A stretch of DNA of 64,000 bases, taken from positions 33,650,902 through 33,714,901 of the forward strand of contig NC_067199.1 in assembly GCF_000699445.3 (NCBI RefSeq), read 5' to 3'. Below, piece after piece: positions 11,468-23,779 of the stretch (positions within the stretch are counted from its first letter, which is position 1; every line of letters begins with the position of its first letter). A model generated the notes under the pieces. That model was not told the DNA's origin. It did not search any database and saw nothing but the letters and a program-made list of their open reading frames with translations. Source of the DNA: Schistosoma haematobium. Lineage: Eukaryota; Platyhelminthes; Trematoda; Strigeidida; Schistosomatidae. Made by a program: the position numbers and the translations under genes.

Positions 11468-11480
11468 TTACATTGACAAC

Positions 11481-12305
11481 AATGTAATTCTACTACTCAG
11501 TTTAGTAAATGGTCGCACTTGTTCAATATTTTAAGTGACTTATAATCAGTCTGATTAAATTTATCTTTTATTATACCTTAGGATTAGGATTTGATTTTGA
11601 TCCATGTTAAGTTTTAATTATGAAAGATTGAAATTCTTTTAATATAATTTCGCATTTTATGTGAACTCCATAGTACGGCCACTGATACGCACACGCACAC
11701 ACACACATACGAACATTCAATCACTTACCCTAAAATATGAAACGCAAGAAAAAGCCAGGAGTACATGTAAACTGAATATATATTCAAGAAGTAGAATAAC
11801 TCTGATATATATTTCAGAAAAACGTAACATTCGGGTATAGTAAAATTAGCAACACTCAAACAATAACGGTAAAAATCAGTTCGGAATATGACTTATAAAA
11901 CTGTGTATTCTTTAACAAAACAACTAGAATTAAATAACTCAATATCAGATAATCGGAGATCATTCTAACGCCTTTGAATTAAATGAAACAGTTAAAAAGT
12001 GTGAATGGGTTCATAACGATATTTTGTTTTGACACTAAATGATAAGTTTTAAGTAATGAAAGCTATTTTCCATTTTTACTGAAGATAGAATATGGTTGCT
12101 TATATTTACATCAGTGACAATGTTTACATTTAGACTATTTAATTGACTTAGTAAAGTTTTCTATGTTTCTAGATTTTTTTTCAATAGCATGGAAAATATT
12201 AGAGAATGCTAAAAAAATTCTAAATCATAATTATGATGGAGAATAATGATGTGAACCACAGGTTTTAAACTCAACTGCAATTATTTAAACTCTTTAAAGA
12301 TTATC
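11481..12305. other. AT-rich spacer
   Basis: A short (CA)n stretch occurs near 11690-11706. No gene recognised. Confidence 0.4.
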
Positions 12306-12309
12306 AGAA

Positions 12310-12555
12310 AGGGAGTTTTGTGGAGATTGTAGTAATTTAATAGTTGAATTCATGAGTCTATTAAAGCTAGACCACTATGAAAAAAACTGGAAGTACCAGA
12401 CGGCCATTTCGTCCTACTGCGAGATTCCGCAAGCGGGATCATGAATGCTCACTACTAGGGAATCCCATACTAGGACTAATTGACTATCCGGTACTTCTAG
12501 GTTTTCCATTGCGGTCTAGCTTTAATCGACTCATGAATTCAACCTATAGATTTTT
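12310..12555. repeat. SINE fold-back pair
   Basis: A minus-strand SINE tail (about 12310-12420) meets a plus-strand SINE 3' half (about 12421-12545). The outer segments GTTGAATTCATGAGTC and GACTCATGAATTCAAC are inverted repeats, so a transcript would form a long hairpin. Neither half keeps an intact hammerhead. Confidence 0.75.
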
Positions 12556-12869
12556 AAAAGTTATTTTAAAATAAAAGTTCAGTGAATTATGAGTCTCATA
12601 AAAAGACATTGTTACTATGCAAATTTGATTTCATTGGACAATCTTGATAATTTATACGATGTATTTGCAGTATTATCATTCAAATGTCCAGTCATAGTTA
12701 ACGATTAATATATAATTTTTGATTACATTTCACTTCATATTTTCAATAGTTCACTATTGAACATTAATTGTAACTAATCGTTTCCTATTGTTATCTTTAA
12801 AATGATAATACCATTATTCTGAAAAAAAAGATTTGATAATTTTAAGAATCAGTTAATATTTTTTGGATT

Positions 12870-13055
12870 GATATCATGAGTCAACTGGAGCTAGACCATC
12901 ATGGAAAACCTAGAAGCACTCCAAGGCCGTTTCGTCCTAGTATAAGAATCCTCAGCAGTGCGCATCCACGACCCCACACCCCTCGACATTCGAACCCAGG
13001 ACCTATCGGTCTCGGTTTTCCATGGTGGTCTAGCTACAATTGACTCATGATTTCA
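12870..13055. repeat. SINE fold-back pair
   Basis: A minus-strand SINE 3' half (12870-13012), with a recognisable hammerhead (CTGAGGA and GAAA present, cleavage site lost) and box B, is joined directly to a 40-base plus-strand SINE tail. Confidence 0.8.
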
Positions 13056-13189
13056 ATCAAGAACTTATCAATCTCTACAACACCTAAACTGATAATCAAT
13101 TAATAGTATTTGAATAAGCACCGAAAACTGGGAAAAAACACGTGACAGTTTATTGATATTATTTCTCAACATTTTCCTGCTTATTATCA

Positions 13190-13410
13190 TAGGGATTTAT
13201 GGAGATTGTAGTATTTTAACAGTTGAATTCACGAGTCGATCTAATCTAGACCACCACCTAAAGCCTAGAAGCACTAGATAACAGTTTCATCCTAATATGA
13301 GACTCATCACTAGAGCACATACACGAATGCAGGACTCGGACCCACGGCTTTCGGTCTGGTGCTCTATTGAGCTGGCATCCAAAGATGTTAATCTCTACTT
13401 ATTGCTTCAA
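13190..13410 (-). repeat. SINE/hammerhead copy, diverged
   Basis: Reverse complement shows tail, decayed hammerhead, box B-like sequence and box A region. The leader is missing. Confidence 0.7.
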
Positions 13411-13414
13411 ATAT

Positions 13415-15380
13415 TTACGTTTCTTTTTTTACATTCCAGTTAAAGTTACAATCAGTAAAGGTTTCGGCCAATAAAATTAAGATTAATCTTTAGTATTTTT
13501 TTTTCAATATCATAATTTTTGTAGGGATGGCAAATTTCAGTATTTGAAAATCACTCGAAATATTTAACTTTGTATTAAAATCGATTTTTTTGATTGGTTG
13601 AAATGTTTGTACAGAATAGTTTTGAGTGAAGTCTCAGATCAAAATCAAATGAATAATTATCGGAAGTCAGGAAGTACCGAATAGTTTATTAATCCATTGT
13701 TTGGATTGTTCTATAATGTAAACAAAAGAACCCTTAAGTAATGAAATATCAATTCTAAAGAACGAGATAATCACCACAGACATTAAAAACTGTACACCCC
13801 TGCAGTATATATGTATATTACAGAAAACTAATTACAAAAAGGACTATATGGACATGGATCATAAGTGTAATACTGAGAGTAATGAATTCATCAACTGAAC
13901 TCGATTTTGTTCCAATCATCTGAGACTTGTATTCAATTCTTGAAGTGTAATTATACGACTTAATCAATTAGTTATGTTTGTCAATTATCAATGTTTAGTT
14001 GTATGATCTTTTAAATTTATTTACACTGTTAAATACTACTCAATTTCTAATTATATATATAGTATATATAAAAAGTAGTGTATTCATATATTAGTTAAAT
14101 TTATTTTCCAGGTCGAGTAAATCCATATCACCAATTGTAGAGTTTTCACCACACATCGTTGGATTCGGCGTCTCACTATGAAGCACAAGCCAGTTAAGCA
14201 TATCCGCGGGCAATTTAATGTTAGATGTAACAAAAAGATCTCAAGAAAAAAATGATCTAAATTTATCAAAATAAAAGAAATTTGCTGTTAAACAAATTAA
14301 GAGGATAATCATAGATGAACTGACTTGAAATACGCTTGAAAATCAGTCGGTCCGATAGTTCGGATTTCAATTCAAAGATTGTATTGCTTATATACATCTT
14401 TATTCATAGGCTTGAATGATCCCGTGGTTGATATCGAGTTCTAGTGGCTAGTGATTATTATCATTAATTATCTCAGCAAATAATACTTTGGCGTTTGGAG
14501 CGAAAGGTACTATATCAGAAATACTGTGTGAACATCAACACATCGGGAGGCAGGTAGATTCACTTCTGACCGCATTCTATCTATCCAGTTCATTAAAACG
14601 TAGCTAGAGTTGCATTATTCCTCAATATGAAATAATAACAAGGACTTTTTTAAACAACCATATGGTCAATGTATGTAAAGCTAACAAATGTATTGTTTAT
14701 GTGATCAACAAAATTTATTAATGCAGTAGTACAGCATGTATAGTTTGCAATTGCTCACCGTCGTAACTCTTGTATATGTAAGCTAAAGATGAACTTTTGG
14801 TTCATCTGACATTGTCACAAAAATCAATCCACTATTACCCTCCTCTTCCTCATGTTCTACTTTTGCAGAAAACGCTTGAAATTCTATCTTGTTTGTTTAA
14901 CCTATAATCTCTACAAACATTGCTCTTACTTCCTACCAACTTTTATTTAATCACAGTAGCATTTTTATTGTTTATTGTATTCAAGTCCATATTTCTATCC
15001 TATGATTAATGTAATTAGTCTTATTGTTTTAACTTTGTTAACTAAAATATTAAACCCCTGTCAGTTTAGCCATTCGAATATTATTGTTTCTTTATACTCT
15101 TTTTAAACATTGTTATTATCACCATTATTATGATTGTTATTGCTTCTTGGTACTTACTATTAATTTTGTAATTTCGCCTATTGTGATCATAACAATTTAC
15201 AAATATTTTTTACATGCAACTGAGGCTATTTTCTCCGTTTTTTCGCTTATTCCTTCAGTTTACAAATCGAACTTACATACATTTGGAAGTTAGTTGTAAT
15301 CTTCACTACTGAATTTAATGACTGAATACCAGATGCACAATAAATTATATTTGTAGAGCAGTAGATTAAAACTAGTGAAG
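13415..15380. other. AT-rich spacer
   Basis: No gene recognised. Some stretches (13850-13950, 14400-14620, 14800-15000) look like decayed dispersed repeats but could not be tied to a family with confidence. Confidence 0.4.
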
Positions 15381-15384
15381 CTAA

Positions 15385-15635
15385 ACTGTGTCGAAGAAAA
15401 TTGAAGATGGTCGTGAATTGATAGACGTTAAACTTGTTTACGATTGGGTCTTACTTCAGTGGTTTGGATGTTGAGAGTTCGTACGCGAAACTGGAGATCC
15501 TGGACTCGATACCCGTTCGGAGAGTTGTGGATGCGCACTTCTGAGTAGTTCAATACTAGGACGAAATGGTCATTCAGTGCTTTCAGAGTTATACTAGTGG
15601 TTTAACATAGATCAGTTCATTATTTCAATAGAATT
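15385..15635 (+). repeat. SINE/hammerhead copy, diverged
   Basis: Order is leader remnant, box A region, box B-like CTGGACTCGATACCC, a hammerhead region with CTGAGTA and GAAA, and tail. The core carries a change at position 8. Confidence 0.7.
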
Positions 15636-15837
15636 TTGTTCAACCATTTATTGATACAAATCAATGCGTATGTGACAGATTTAGAACATAAGGAATTAGA
15701 AAAATTTACTTCATCCTGCAAAATTGGTTGTTTTTACTTTACGAAATACTTCACATGACAAAGTGGACTTCAAACAGACAGTAATTTATAGGATTCACAA
15801 TATAAAATTCATTTTCTAAGTACAAATCTATGCTATT

Positions 15838-16130
15838 CAACTTATGCCTGTTACTCCTCGTGGAGGAGAATAGGCCGCCCACAACCACTCTCCATCCAAT
15901 CCTATCCTAGGCAATTCTTTCAAGTTCTTTTCAGCTGTTATTCATCCTTTTTAAGTATCTACTTCCATTTCCCGACGTAATGCGTTCTTTGGCCTTCCAC
16001 TTTTCCACTTCCCTTAAGGATCCCAAGTTACGGCTCGCCTCGTGATGCAGTTTGGTGATTTGCATAATGTATGTCCTATCCATTTCTAACGTCTTCTCCT
16101 AATTTCCTCCTCAGTTGGAATCTGGTTTCG
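15838..16130 (-). mobile_element. RTE/SR2-like LINE, 3' terminal fragment
   Basis: Same C-terminal LINE segment as 63001-63573 in reverse complement (TGTTACTCC...GCCTTCC...CCATTT pattern), diverged and without a clear (TAAG)n tail. Confidence 0.8.
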
Positions 16131-16860
16131 GAAACAAAAGTTTGGTCAAATAAACCAAATCCGCATTTGTTTCAATAGTCTGAAGAATTCACACAAAACT
16201 AATTCCAAAATAGTTTATACGAAGAATAAAAATAAATGACGAACTGTATGAAGCTCCTTCTGCTCTACTCATTTATGAACTGGTCATATGGTTAAAGGAT
16301 TAACTTTCTAATCACCACTTCATAGATTTTGCACTTATGTTCCAACTATCACAGTTTACGTAGCTTGGTAGTATCATCAAGTTTCATACAAACAATATGG
16401 CGTAGAGCAGAGTGAATAAAATCTGGACTCGATCAGTCAATCAGCCATTCAGTAATAATCAATGTGGAGCCTGACACATATGTACTCTGGCTCAAGGTAT
16501 CATAAAATGCTTTGCCAGTTAAATTTCCAGACGTAACATATACACGTGTAGTGAAATAACGTTGCTATACTAAGGCAAATATATGGTGAAAATAATTCTA
16601 GCTTCAATTGACTCATCAATTCAACTCTTATGTTCCTAAACTAAAATGAATAATCTATTCTAAACAATTGTACTTTTTCAAGAGTTATCACATTTGCTGT
16701 GTTATTGGAGAAATATTGTAGAAATTACAAAGTTGTCATTTCAAATTACAGAATGTACAAAACTTGTTTTGAAAGGAAAGAAATTTTGAGGAAATCATTT
16801 TTCTTTAGTATAACTCAGATGAAATATTTTGGGATATTTGTTTCAAATGAATTATTGTAC
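16130..16860. other. AT-rich spacer with decayed repeats
   Basis: About 16395-16510 resembles a dispersed sequence also seen near 28640-28700 (GAGCCTGACACATATG type). No gene recognised. Confidence 0.35.
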
Positions 16861-16861
16861 T

Positions 16862-17000
16862 GTTAGATGGTTGTAAGTAGTCGGCAATAAACCTTTAACT
16901 TTAGGGTACCTACTACTCATCAAAATGTACTTTGAATCTTGAGAGAACTGTCTCTTTCTGTGTGATTCGAACCCATGTAGCCTATCTTCACTGTTTAAGA
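16862..17000 (+). repeat. Dispersed repeat (TTAGATGGTTG family)
   Basis: Shares the order GTTAGATGGTTG...AGTCG...CTTGAGAGAACTG...GAACCCA with 32290-32440 and, more loosely, 62760-62900. Not assigned to a known class. Confidence 0.5.
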
Positions 17001-17069
17001 TTTAACTATTTGTATAGTACAGATATTTACAGTTGATTTATCAGTGATTAGTGACCAATATCATGTTTA

Positions 17070-17360
17070 TTATTTAGCCTTCCTCTTCTCCGTTTCGTTT
17101 CAGAATTTCAAGTTAATGTTTGCAGTTTGGTATAGTTTGGTGATTTCCATAATATATGTCCTATCCACTTCCAACGTTTTTTTCTTAATTTCCTCTTCAT
17201 CTGGAACTTGTGTTGTTCTCTCCCACAGAATGATATTGCTGATAGTGTCCGATCAATGGTTGTTCAGTGTCTTGTGTAGGCAATAATTTTTAAATAACTG
17301 TACCTTCTTTATGTTGATTATAGCAGTTCTCCATGTTTCATCTCCATACAGTAGGTAGGC
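17070..17360 (-). mobile_element. RTE/SR2-like LINE, internal 3' fragment
   Basis: Reverse complement matches the segment encoding Y-G-D-E-T-W, C-L-H-K and the W-E-R-T-type region of the other RTE copies. The final C-terminus and tail are missing. Confidence 0.75.
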
Positions 17361-17859
17361 TATCTAAGTTACAATTTAATTATTTTTTTTGTTTTAACCA
17401 AATAAAGATATAACATGATTATCTTAATTGAAGTAGGTAGAGAGGAAATTTTTAAAAATAAATAAATCTAAATGACACTCTTTTACCTTCATTGAAAATG
17501 AACCATCTATAATGTAAATATTCAAAATTAATGAACAATGAAAATGTATTAAATCATTGAATTAAATTCAATAAATTATGAAACATTTTCAAATTATTGA
17601 TTGTTCTTCTTTAATATCTCATATTCACTCGGCGCCCAATTACTAGGAAACTATTTGTTTACATTTAAACAAAAGTTCTTATATAATTGATTATACTTTT
17701 TGAAAACAAAAAGGTAAAAAGATCATGAGATTGTATAAACATTTTCAATTCCAAAGAAAAAAGTTTATAGCCATTTATCATATAGAGATGAATCCGACAG
17801 TATAGTTTTAAGACAGAAATTGGGAGCAGACATCGAGAAAACTTATTATACTGCTCAAT

Positions 17860-18440
17860 TAGCCCATGATTCTAAATAGACCTAGACAATGTACTAATGA
17901 TTACATCACATCTCATTGTATTTACCAATTTACATGTTTGTGTGGATACACATACATAGGGAGAAGTAATCGAACAATGCAATCAAGAGTCATTGAACAT
18001 TTGCCTAGATGGCTTCAAAATCAATGTGTCAAATGATTCGATCAACATGGGAGGTAGAAAACCAGGTTTATCGATAACGAAACATATAATTGAAATGAGG
18101 CACAAAATTGACATTAATACAGCTTTTAGAAGATTGTATAGAAATTGTCAAAGACGAATTCTCAAGTTTATTGAAGTCTTGGCTATTCGTAGATTTAAAC
18201 CTCCCTTATGTGTACAAAAACAATTTTGAATTTACCTTGGTAATCAATAAGTCATTCTATAGCTTAGGATTACGTGACAATTTCTTATTCTTTCTATACT
18301 TTGCAAAATTGTTTCTCTCCTTTGTTACTTCTTAACTTGAACTTTCATTTAATTGACCTTTATTAATTCCCAAATAAAATTCCCTGACAATTATGTATGT
18401 GATCAGATTGTTCGAAATGTACAGCGAAAATATATCACAT
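17860..18440 (+). pseudogene. Penelope-like element fragment with GIY-YIG domain
   Basis: Around 17915-18040 the plus strand reads C-I-Y-Q-F-T-C-L-C-G-Y-T-Y-I-G-R-S-N-R and then R-V-I-E-H-L-P-R-W-L, a clear GIY-YIG domain. A stop after N-Q-C-V-K and a frameshift follow. The frame then reads I-L-K-F-I-E-V-L-A-I-R-R-F-K-P-P-L-C-V to 18229. The 3' flank (GATCAGATTGTTCGAAATG, 18401-18419) recurs at 51989, linking it to that fragment. It differs from the 8268-9000 element. Confidence 0.82.
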
Positions 18441-18654
18441 TTTTCAGATCAACTCTATCTTCTCATTGTTCTATCGAAATTTATAAAAGGGACTGATTGT
18501 CATAAACATTTTCAAAATATTACTAATTTATGACTACTGTAAATTTGATTATAACCCAAAATGACTGGCTTGAGTTGGTGTAATGAATGAAAACAGGTAG
18601 GAATGACCAAATGTAATGTGACATAGAATTATAAAGTTTTTTTGGTAAAATGTA

Positions 18655-18838
18655 AGATGTCCATTAATTGTCTCAGAATTTATTGTTCATTCTATTCTAT
18701 ATCCATTACTCTCTGTTCTTACTCTCTTCTATTTGATCTTCTCAACATTCTACTAACAAGTTTTCCATTTTCCACTGGTGTTACATACTAATTACATCTG
18801 TCGACATAAATATCATACACTACAATAGCTTTAACCAT
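18655..18838 (+). repeat. Dispersed pyrimidine-rich repeat, copy A
   Basis: Order CAATTAATTGTCTCAG...CTGTTCTTACTCTCTTCT...ATCTGTCGACATAAATA...CATACACTAC. A second copy lies at 22255-22440. No coding; possibly a decayed 3' region of a retroelement. Confidence 0.6.
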
Positions 18839-18839
18839 C

Positions 18840-20565
18840 AGTGATTTGATAAATTCAGTTTTGTAGGTAAATCAACTACTCCAAGTCAATATAAACATTT
18901 TTTATTGAGCTTTGTTTCATTATAATATAAGCTAAATCAATTTAGATGTTTGGTTTACAGAACTAAAATCATTTATTCTGAAAATACTTTCAAAGCAGAA
19001 CTAAAACTTATCCACGATCTACTGAGTAAAAGCGAATACTTATCAAAGCTCTTAATAAAGCATATGCCCTAAAGTAAAACCACCAACAGTGCAAAAGAAA
19101 AGTTTATTTGTAGAATTACGCTTTAAATGTGATATAGTTGGCGAGATTATCATATGACTTATAAGAAAAACCAAAGAATGAACATATTATACAATTGCAT
19201 TATGTTATACTCTGCTAGCTATTAGTAATATCACTAAATAAAAATAAAATGCCTAGTTTCACCGTCTCTGTGTGTATTTATTAGTTCAACTGCTCTTGTA
19301 ATGTTTGTTATGTTTGACGTATAATCAGGCAAATACCTCGCCCTCCCCCCTTGGTGAACCAAATGAGAAAAGAGAACAACGAGAAACTCTGTTTAGATAC
19401 ATTTATTAAATTGTAGTCACTATATCAAGACAAAGTTAACCAGTTAAACTTGACTCATATTTCTAGACTTTACATTCCATACACAGTAGAAGACACATGT
19501 ATACACACCAATAAAACTAATCTTTAAATTACATGGTCTATCTATCTTATTAATTTGATTACCCAGTGTTTTCTTCATCCATTTTATATCAATTACGGAT
19601 TATTAATTTTACAAATAAAACTAAACATTTATATGCAGTTGCTTAATTTCGAACTTACTTAACTCATTTTTACGCAATTATTTTTTTTATAATCAACTGA
19701 TTACATAAACGTTTTGTTAGATCTGTTACATTCTTCATATCTGTTTTGAGATTTTAACTGATTACTGTTTTTAAAGGGTACATGATTAAACTGACCCCCC
19801 CCATTAATTGGATATCGATTTCATTCGTAGCTATAAAACTTATATATCAGTATAAGGCATTGACAAGGATCTGATTGAAATGAAATATTTCTTTGTTCAC
19901 TTTGGGCTTTCAATATCATTACATACTTACTTACACTTGTTACCCCTTATCGAAGAGCATAGGCCGCTCACGAACATTCATATCATAATGTGAATATTTA
20001 ATTTACTAAATTATTTTTGTAATAGATTCTACCATTTAAAATCAGTATCACTAATAACAGTTAAATAAGAGACTCACAAATCTTATGTAAAAAAAGAAAC
20101 ATTTTTATTTATCTTATTACAAAAGTATTATTGAATAAATCCATAGTTCGATTGTTAAACATAACCCTCTAGTGTCACAAATCACTTAGAGTTAACTATG
20201 CAATTAGTTGAATTCATACAATTGACTGACTAATGATTAATGTCATGCTTGTTTATTTCCTATTATTGAATAAATTCTATTGATTGACGAGTTTCAGTGA
20301 CTCGATATAATGTGCATCATTTCGAGATGTTAAACTAATTAGGAGTACTCTACACAAAATAATGAACTTACATTTGTGCTAATCATCAACATGGAATCTT
20401 ATAAGAGCTGACATTCTTAGTGGAGTTCGAATTCCTTTACTACATGATTTATGGTTTGAAACATTACCATTAAGCTATTGTATTCATGAACAACGTCATG
20501 TAAAACTTAAATTATTACAAAAAATGAAATGAAATAAATAAAATTAACAATTATGCATATTATCA
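18840..20565. other. AT-rich spacer
   Basis: A 65-base RTE 3' end remnant (minus strand) lies at about 19920-19985. Otherwise no gene or family recognised. Confidence 0.4.
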
Positions 20566-20567
20566 GA

Positions 20568-20980
20568 AGGGGATTTGTGGAGATTTTAGTAATTTCAATA
20601 GTTTAAATCATGAGTCAATTGAATCTAGACCACCATGAAAAACCTGAAAGCACTGGACGGCCGTTTCATCCTATTGTGAAACTCCTCCATGATCCCGCCA
20701 CCCGCGAGATTCGAACCCAGGACGGTGGCTCAATTTCGTGAATTGGTTGAAGTTAGACATTAACACAGTTGCATGCCGGCTCAGTGGTCTAGTGGTTAAG
20801 AGCTCGCGCGCGAGACTGATAGATCCTGTTTTCGAATCTCGCGAGGGGGGTTGGGGTCATGGATGCACACTGCTGAGGAGTCCCATACTAGGGCGGAACG
20901 GCCGTCCAGTGTTTCCAGGGTTTCCATGGTAGTCTAGCTTCAACTGACTCATGATTTCAACTATTGAAATTATACATATA
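20568..20980. repeat. SINE fold-back pair, one nearly complete copy
   Basis: A minus-strand SINE 3' half (20568-20721) abuts a plus-strand copy (20722-20980) with leader end, box A (GGCTCAGTGGTCTAGTGG), a mutated box B, stem I, CTGAGGA and a GTC cleavage triplet. In the plus copy the GAAA of the hammerhead reads GGAA, so activity is unlikely. Confidence 0.85.
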
Positions 20981-21489
20981 TCATATGATATATAATAGAA
21001 TTACTTAAGTTATTAGTTTATTATGAACATACTTATTCCATAGTTATTTAAGAATAAAATCACTATTATGCTTTTATGATAAATGTTTTCAACTATTTAG
21101 ATAATGATAATTAATTAATCAGATGATACAAGTAGTATCTTGTTTTTTATCATTATTATTTTTTGCTTCTACGTGAATTCCTTTCTATTTCAATGTTATA
21201 ATAGTTGAATAGAGGATGAGTAAAATTAGTTTGTCAGAAATGTTCTTGTCTAACTTACTCCAGTAAAACATTATTTTTTAAATTATCCATGTAGTACGAT
21301 AATGTGTATATGATATTGTTATATAATGTATACATAAATTGTAATAATGATTGTCCATGTACACTTAGAATTGAATAATCATTATAATTGTTTTGAATTA
21401 CAGTAATTCATTAGAAAGTATTTCAATTTCTTTGATTGATCAATGATTTTTGACCAATATCATGGTTATCTAGTCTTTCAGAGGTAATC

Positions 21490-21855
21490 TAATTCTCAGA
21501 AGGGGTTTGTGGAGATTTTAGAAATTTCACAGAATAAAATCATGGGTCAGTTGAAGCCAGACCGCCATGAAAAACCTGAAAGCACTCCAAAGCCGTTTCG
21601 TCCTAGTACGGGACCCCTCAGCAGTGCGCATCCACGACCCCGCACCCTGCGAGATTCGAGCCCAGGACCTACTGGTTTCGCGCGCGAGTACTTAACCACT
21701 AGACCACTGAGCTGCTTCGCATCCAACGGTGTTAATGTCTAACTTCAACCAATCCACGAAGTTGCGCCACCGTACTAGGACGAAACGGCCGTCAAGTGCT
21801 TCCAGGTTTTCCATGGTGGTCTAACTTCAACTGACTCATGATTTCAATCTAATTC
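21490..21855. repeat. SINE fold-back pair
   Basis: A long minus-strand copy (21490-21770) with box A, box B, and hammerhead core CTGAGGG plus GAAAC is joined to the plus-strand hammerhead 3' end and tail of another copy (21771-21855, starting TACTAGGACGAAACGG). The ends are inverted repeats. Confidence 0.85.
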
Positions 21856-22254
21856 TATTGATTAAGTTGTAATATAGCCAACATAATGTGCATTATATTG
21901 CTATCTTAGGTGATTGAAGGTGAAAATGCCAGACCTTTTGAAGCCGAATGACTTGTGCTTGAATCTTATAAAGATTATCAATTTCCTTGAGATTGAAGGT
22001 ACGTCCTACTGACCAATTAGAATTAGCATAAAAACCTAGGTCCAGAGTTACTTATTGACTATCTCTAACCACTTAGAATCGTTGTATTTTTAACTGATAG
22101 TTGATGATAATTTCATTAGTCAGAAATCTGTTGGTAACTGCTTCACATTAGTTTGATAATGTGATTTTGCAATGAACGAGGACACATGTGGGATCAATCG
22201 ACTACATATTTGAACGCAAAATTCTGAGAACCATACAGTAAATACTTCATTTGC

Positions 22255-22440
22255 AAAATGTCAGTCAATTATCTCAGACTTCACTATTACCTCATTTCCA
22301 CAACAATTATTCTTTGTTCTTGTTCTCTTTTCTTTGTTCTTCTTAACCTTCTGTCACCAGATATTTCATTTTTGATTGATGATACATACTACTTATATCT
22401 GTCGATATCAGTAGCATACACCACAGTTTCAGCAACTTAC
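22255..22440 (+). repeat. Dispersed pyrimidine-rich repeat, copy B
   Basis: Second copy of the repeat at 18655-18838, sharing AATTATCTCAGACTTC...TCTGTCGATATCAGTAGC order. A short open frame across it has no family resemblance. Confidence 0.6.
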
Positions 22441-22444
22441 AACT

Positions 22445-23100
22445 AGGAGCTTTGTTAAAAAAGATGGTGGAAGTTAAAAACTTCATGTTGGGGAACTTCA
22501 TTTATTGAATGTTTTTAATTATTTTTGAATTGATGGAATTCCTTGGTATATTGTTTATCTACAAGGTTTGTGGTTTTTCATTAGTGCTATACGTTTTCTT
22601 GATTATCACTGTTAAGATCGATAAAATGAAATTAATGTGATACCGATATTATCACTTATATACATGTGAACGAAACATAGATATGCTTAACAATTTGTGG
22701 CCATTAAATAGTAATACTTTTATTACATTTACTAAATAATACATAACACCTTTCTGATTTCAATATTAGTTCTATCATAGCGACTATTAAATTATCATTC
22801 ACTCTACGAATAGAAAAGACAACTTATAAGTTGAATCTAATAGCATACAACAGTTTAGCAATTAGATTAACATTCTGTTAATTCAGCATCCTTTTACTTT
22901 ATGAAAGAATATGATAACACTCAATTTTATTTTAAATTCTTTGTATTAAACACCATTTGATTGACTGTTGTTTTATTTGATGAATTATTGAGTTGGCGTT
23001 GGATTCTTGAAAAACTTGATTGTTTATACACATTGAACAATCATGATCATTCTCACTGTAATATTTTACATTCACAATTATGAATACGAATATTATTGTG
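22445..23100. other. AT-rich spacer
   Basis: No gene or repeat family recognised. Confidence 0.4.
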
Positions 23101-23104
23101 ATAA

Positions 23105-23285
23105 CAAATCAATCTGAGTTAGATAACCATTGAAAATCGGAATGGATTAGATACCAGTTTCATTCAAGTATAGGACTTACTAGTTGTTCATTGCTTCTAG
23201 GTTTTCAACGACTATCTAATTTAGATTGGTTCTTGATCACAATTAAATTTGACAATCTCCACCAAACTTATACTGCTGATACAAA
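23105..23285. repeat. Decayed SINE fold-back
   Basis: TTAGATAACCATTGAAAA near 23118 and TTTTCAACGACTATCTAA near 23203 are opposed SINE tails around a decayed hammerhead region. Confidence 0.55.
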
Positions 23286-23779
23286 ATATGCTGAATTATT
23301 TGGTTAAATAATTTTCGTATTCATTTCTTATCATCTATCACATTCCATATACACTTGTAATTCATACTGAACTACATATGAGTGGAGCATATACTATTAG
23401 CATTAAATGTCATTTCAAAATACTGTTCGACTAAAAATAAGTCAGAAATATCTATGCCTGTTAATATTCCGTGACGATATTGAGCTATTTTCCTATTCTA
23501 ATAAGAATGGTAAGATGAATAGATTATAAAGTTATTACAGTAGCATAAGTAAAAAAAGTGAGATTTTACTGCTTGAAATTAATATAATCAATGAACATCT
23601 CCAATAATGTTTATTCAGTCAAAGTTGAAGCATTCAGAATTTTAAAGCATTTAAATAATCTTCAATGAAATAACATTTTAAGCCATTACGCAATTATATT
23701 GACTTGAGATTTAGTTTATCACACTTTCAAAGTACTGTGTAAGTATATTAATTGGTAATTTTTAAACTAGAATCAACTT

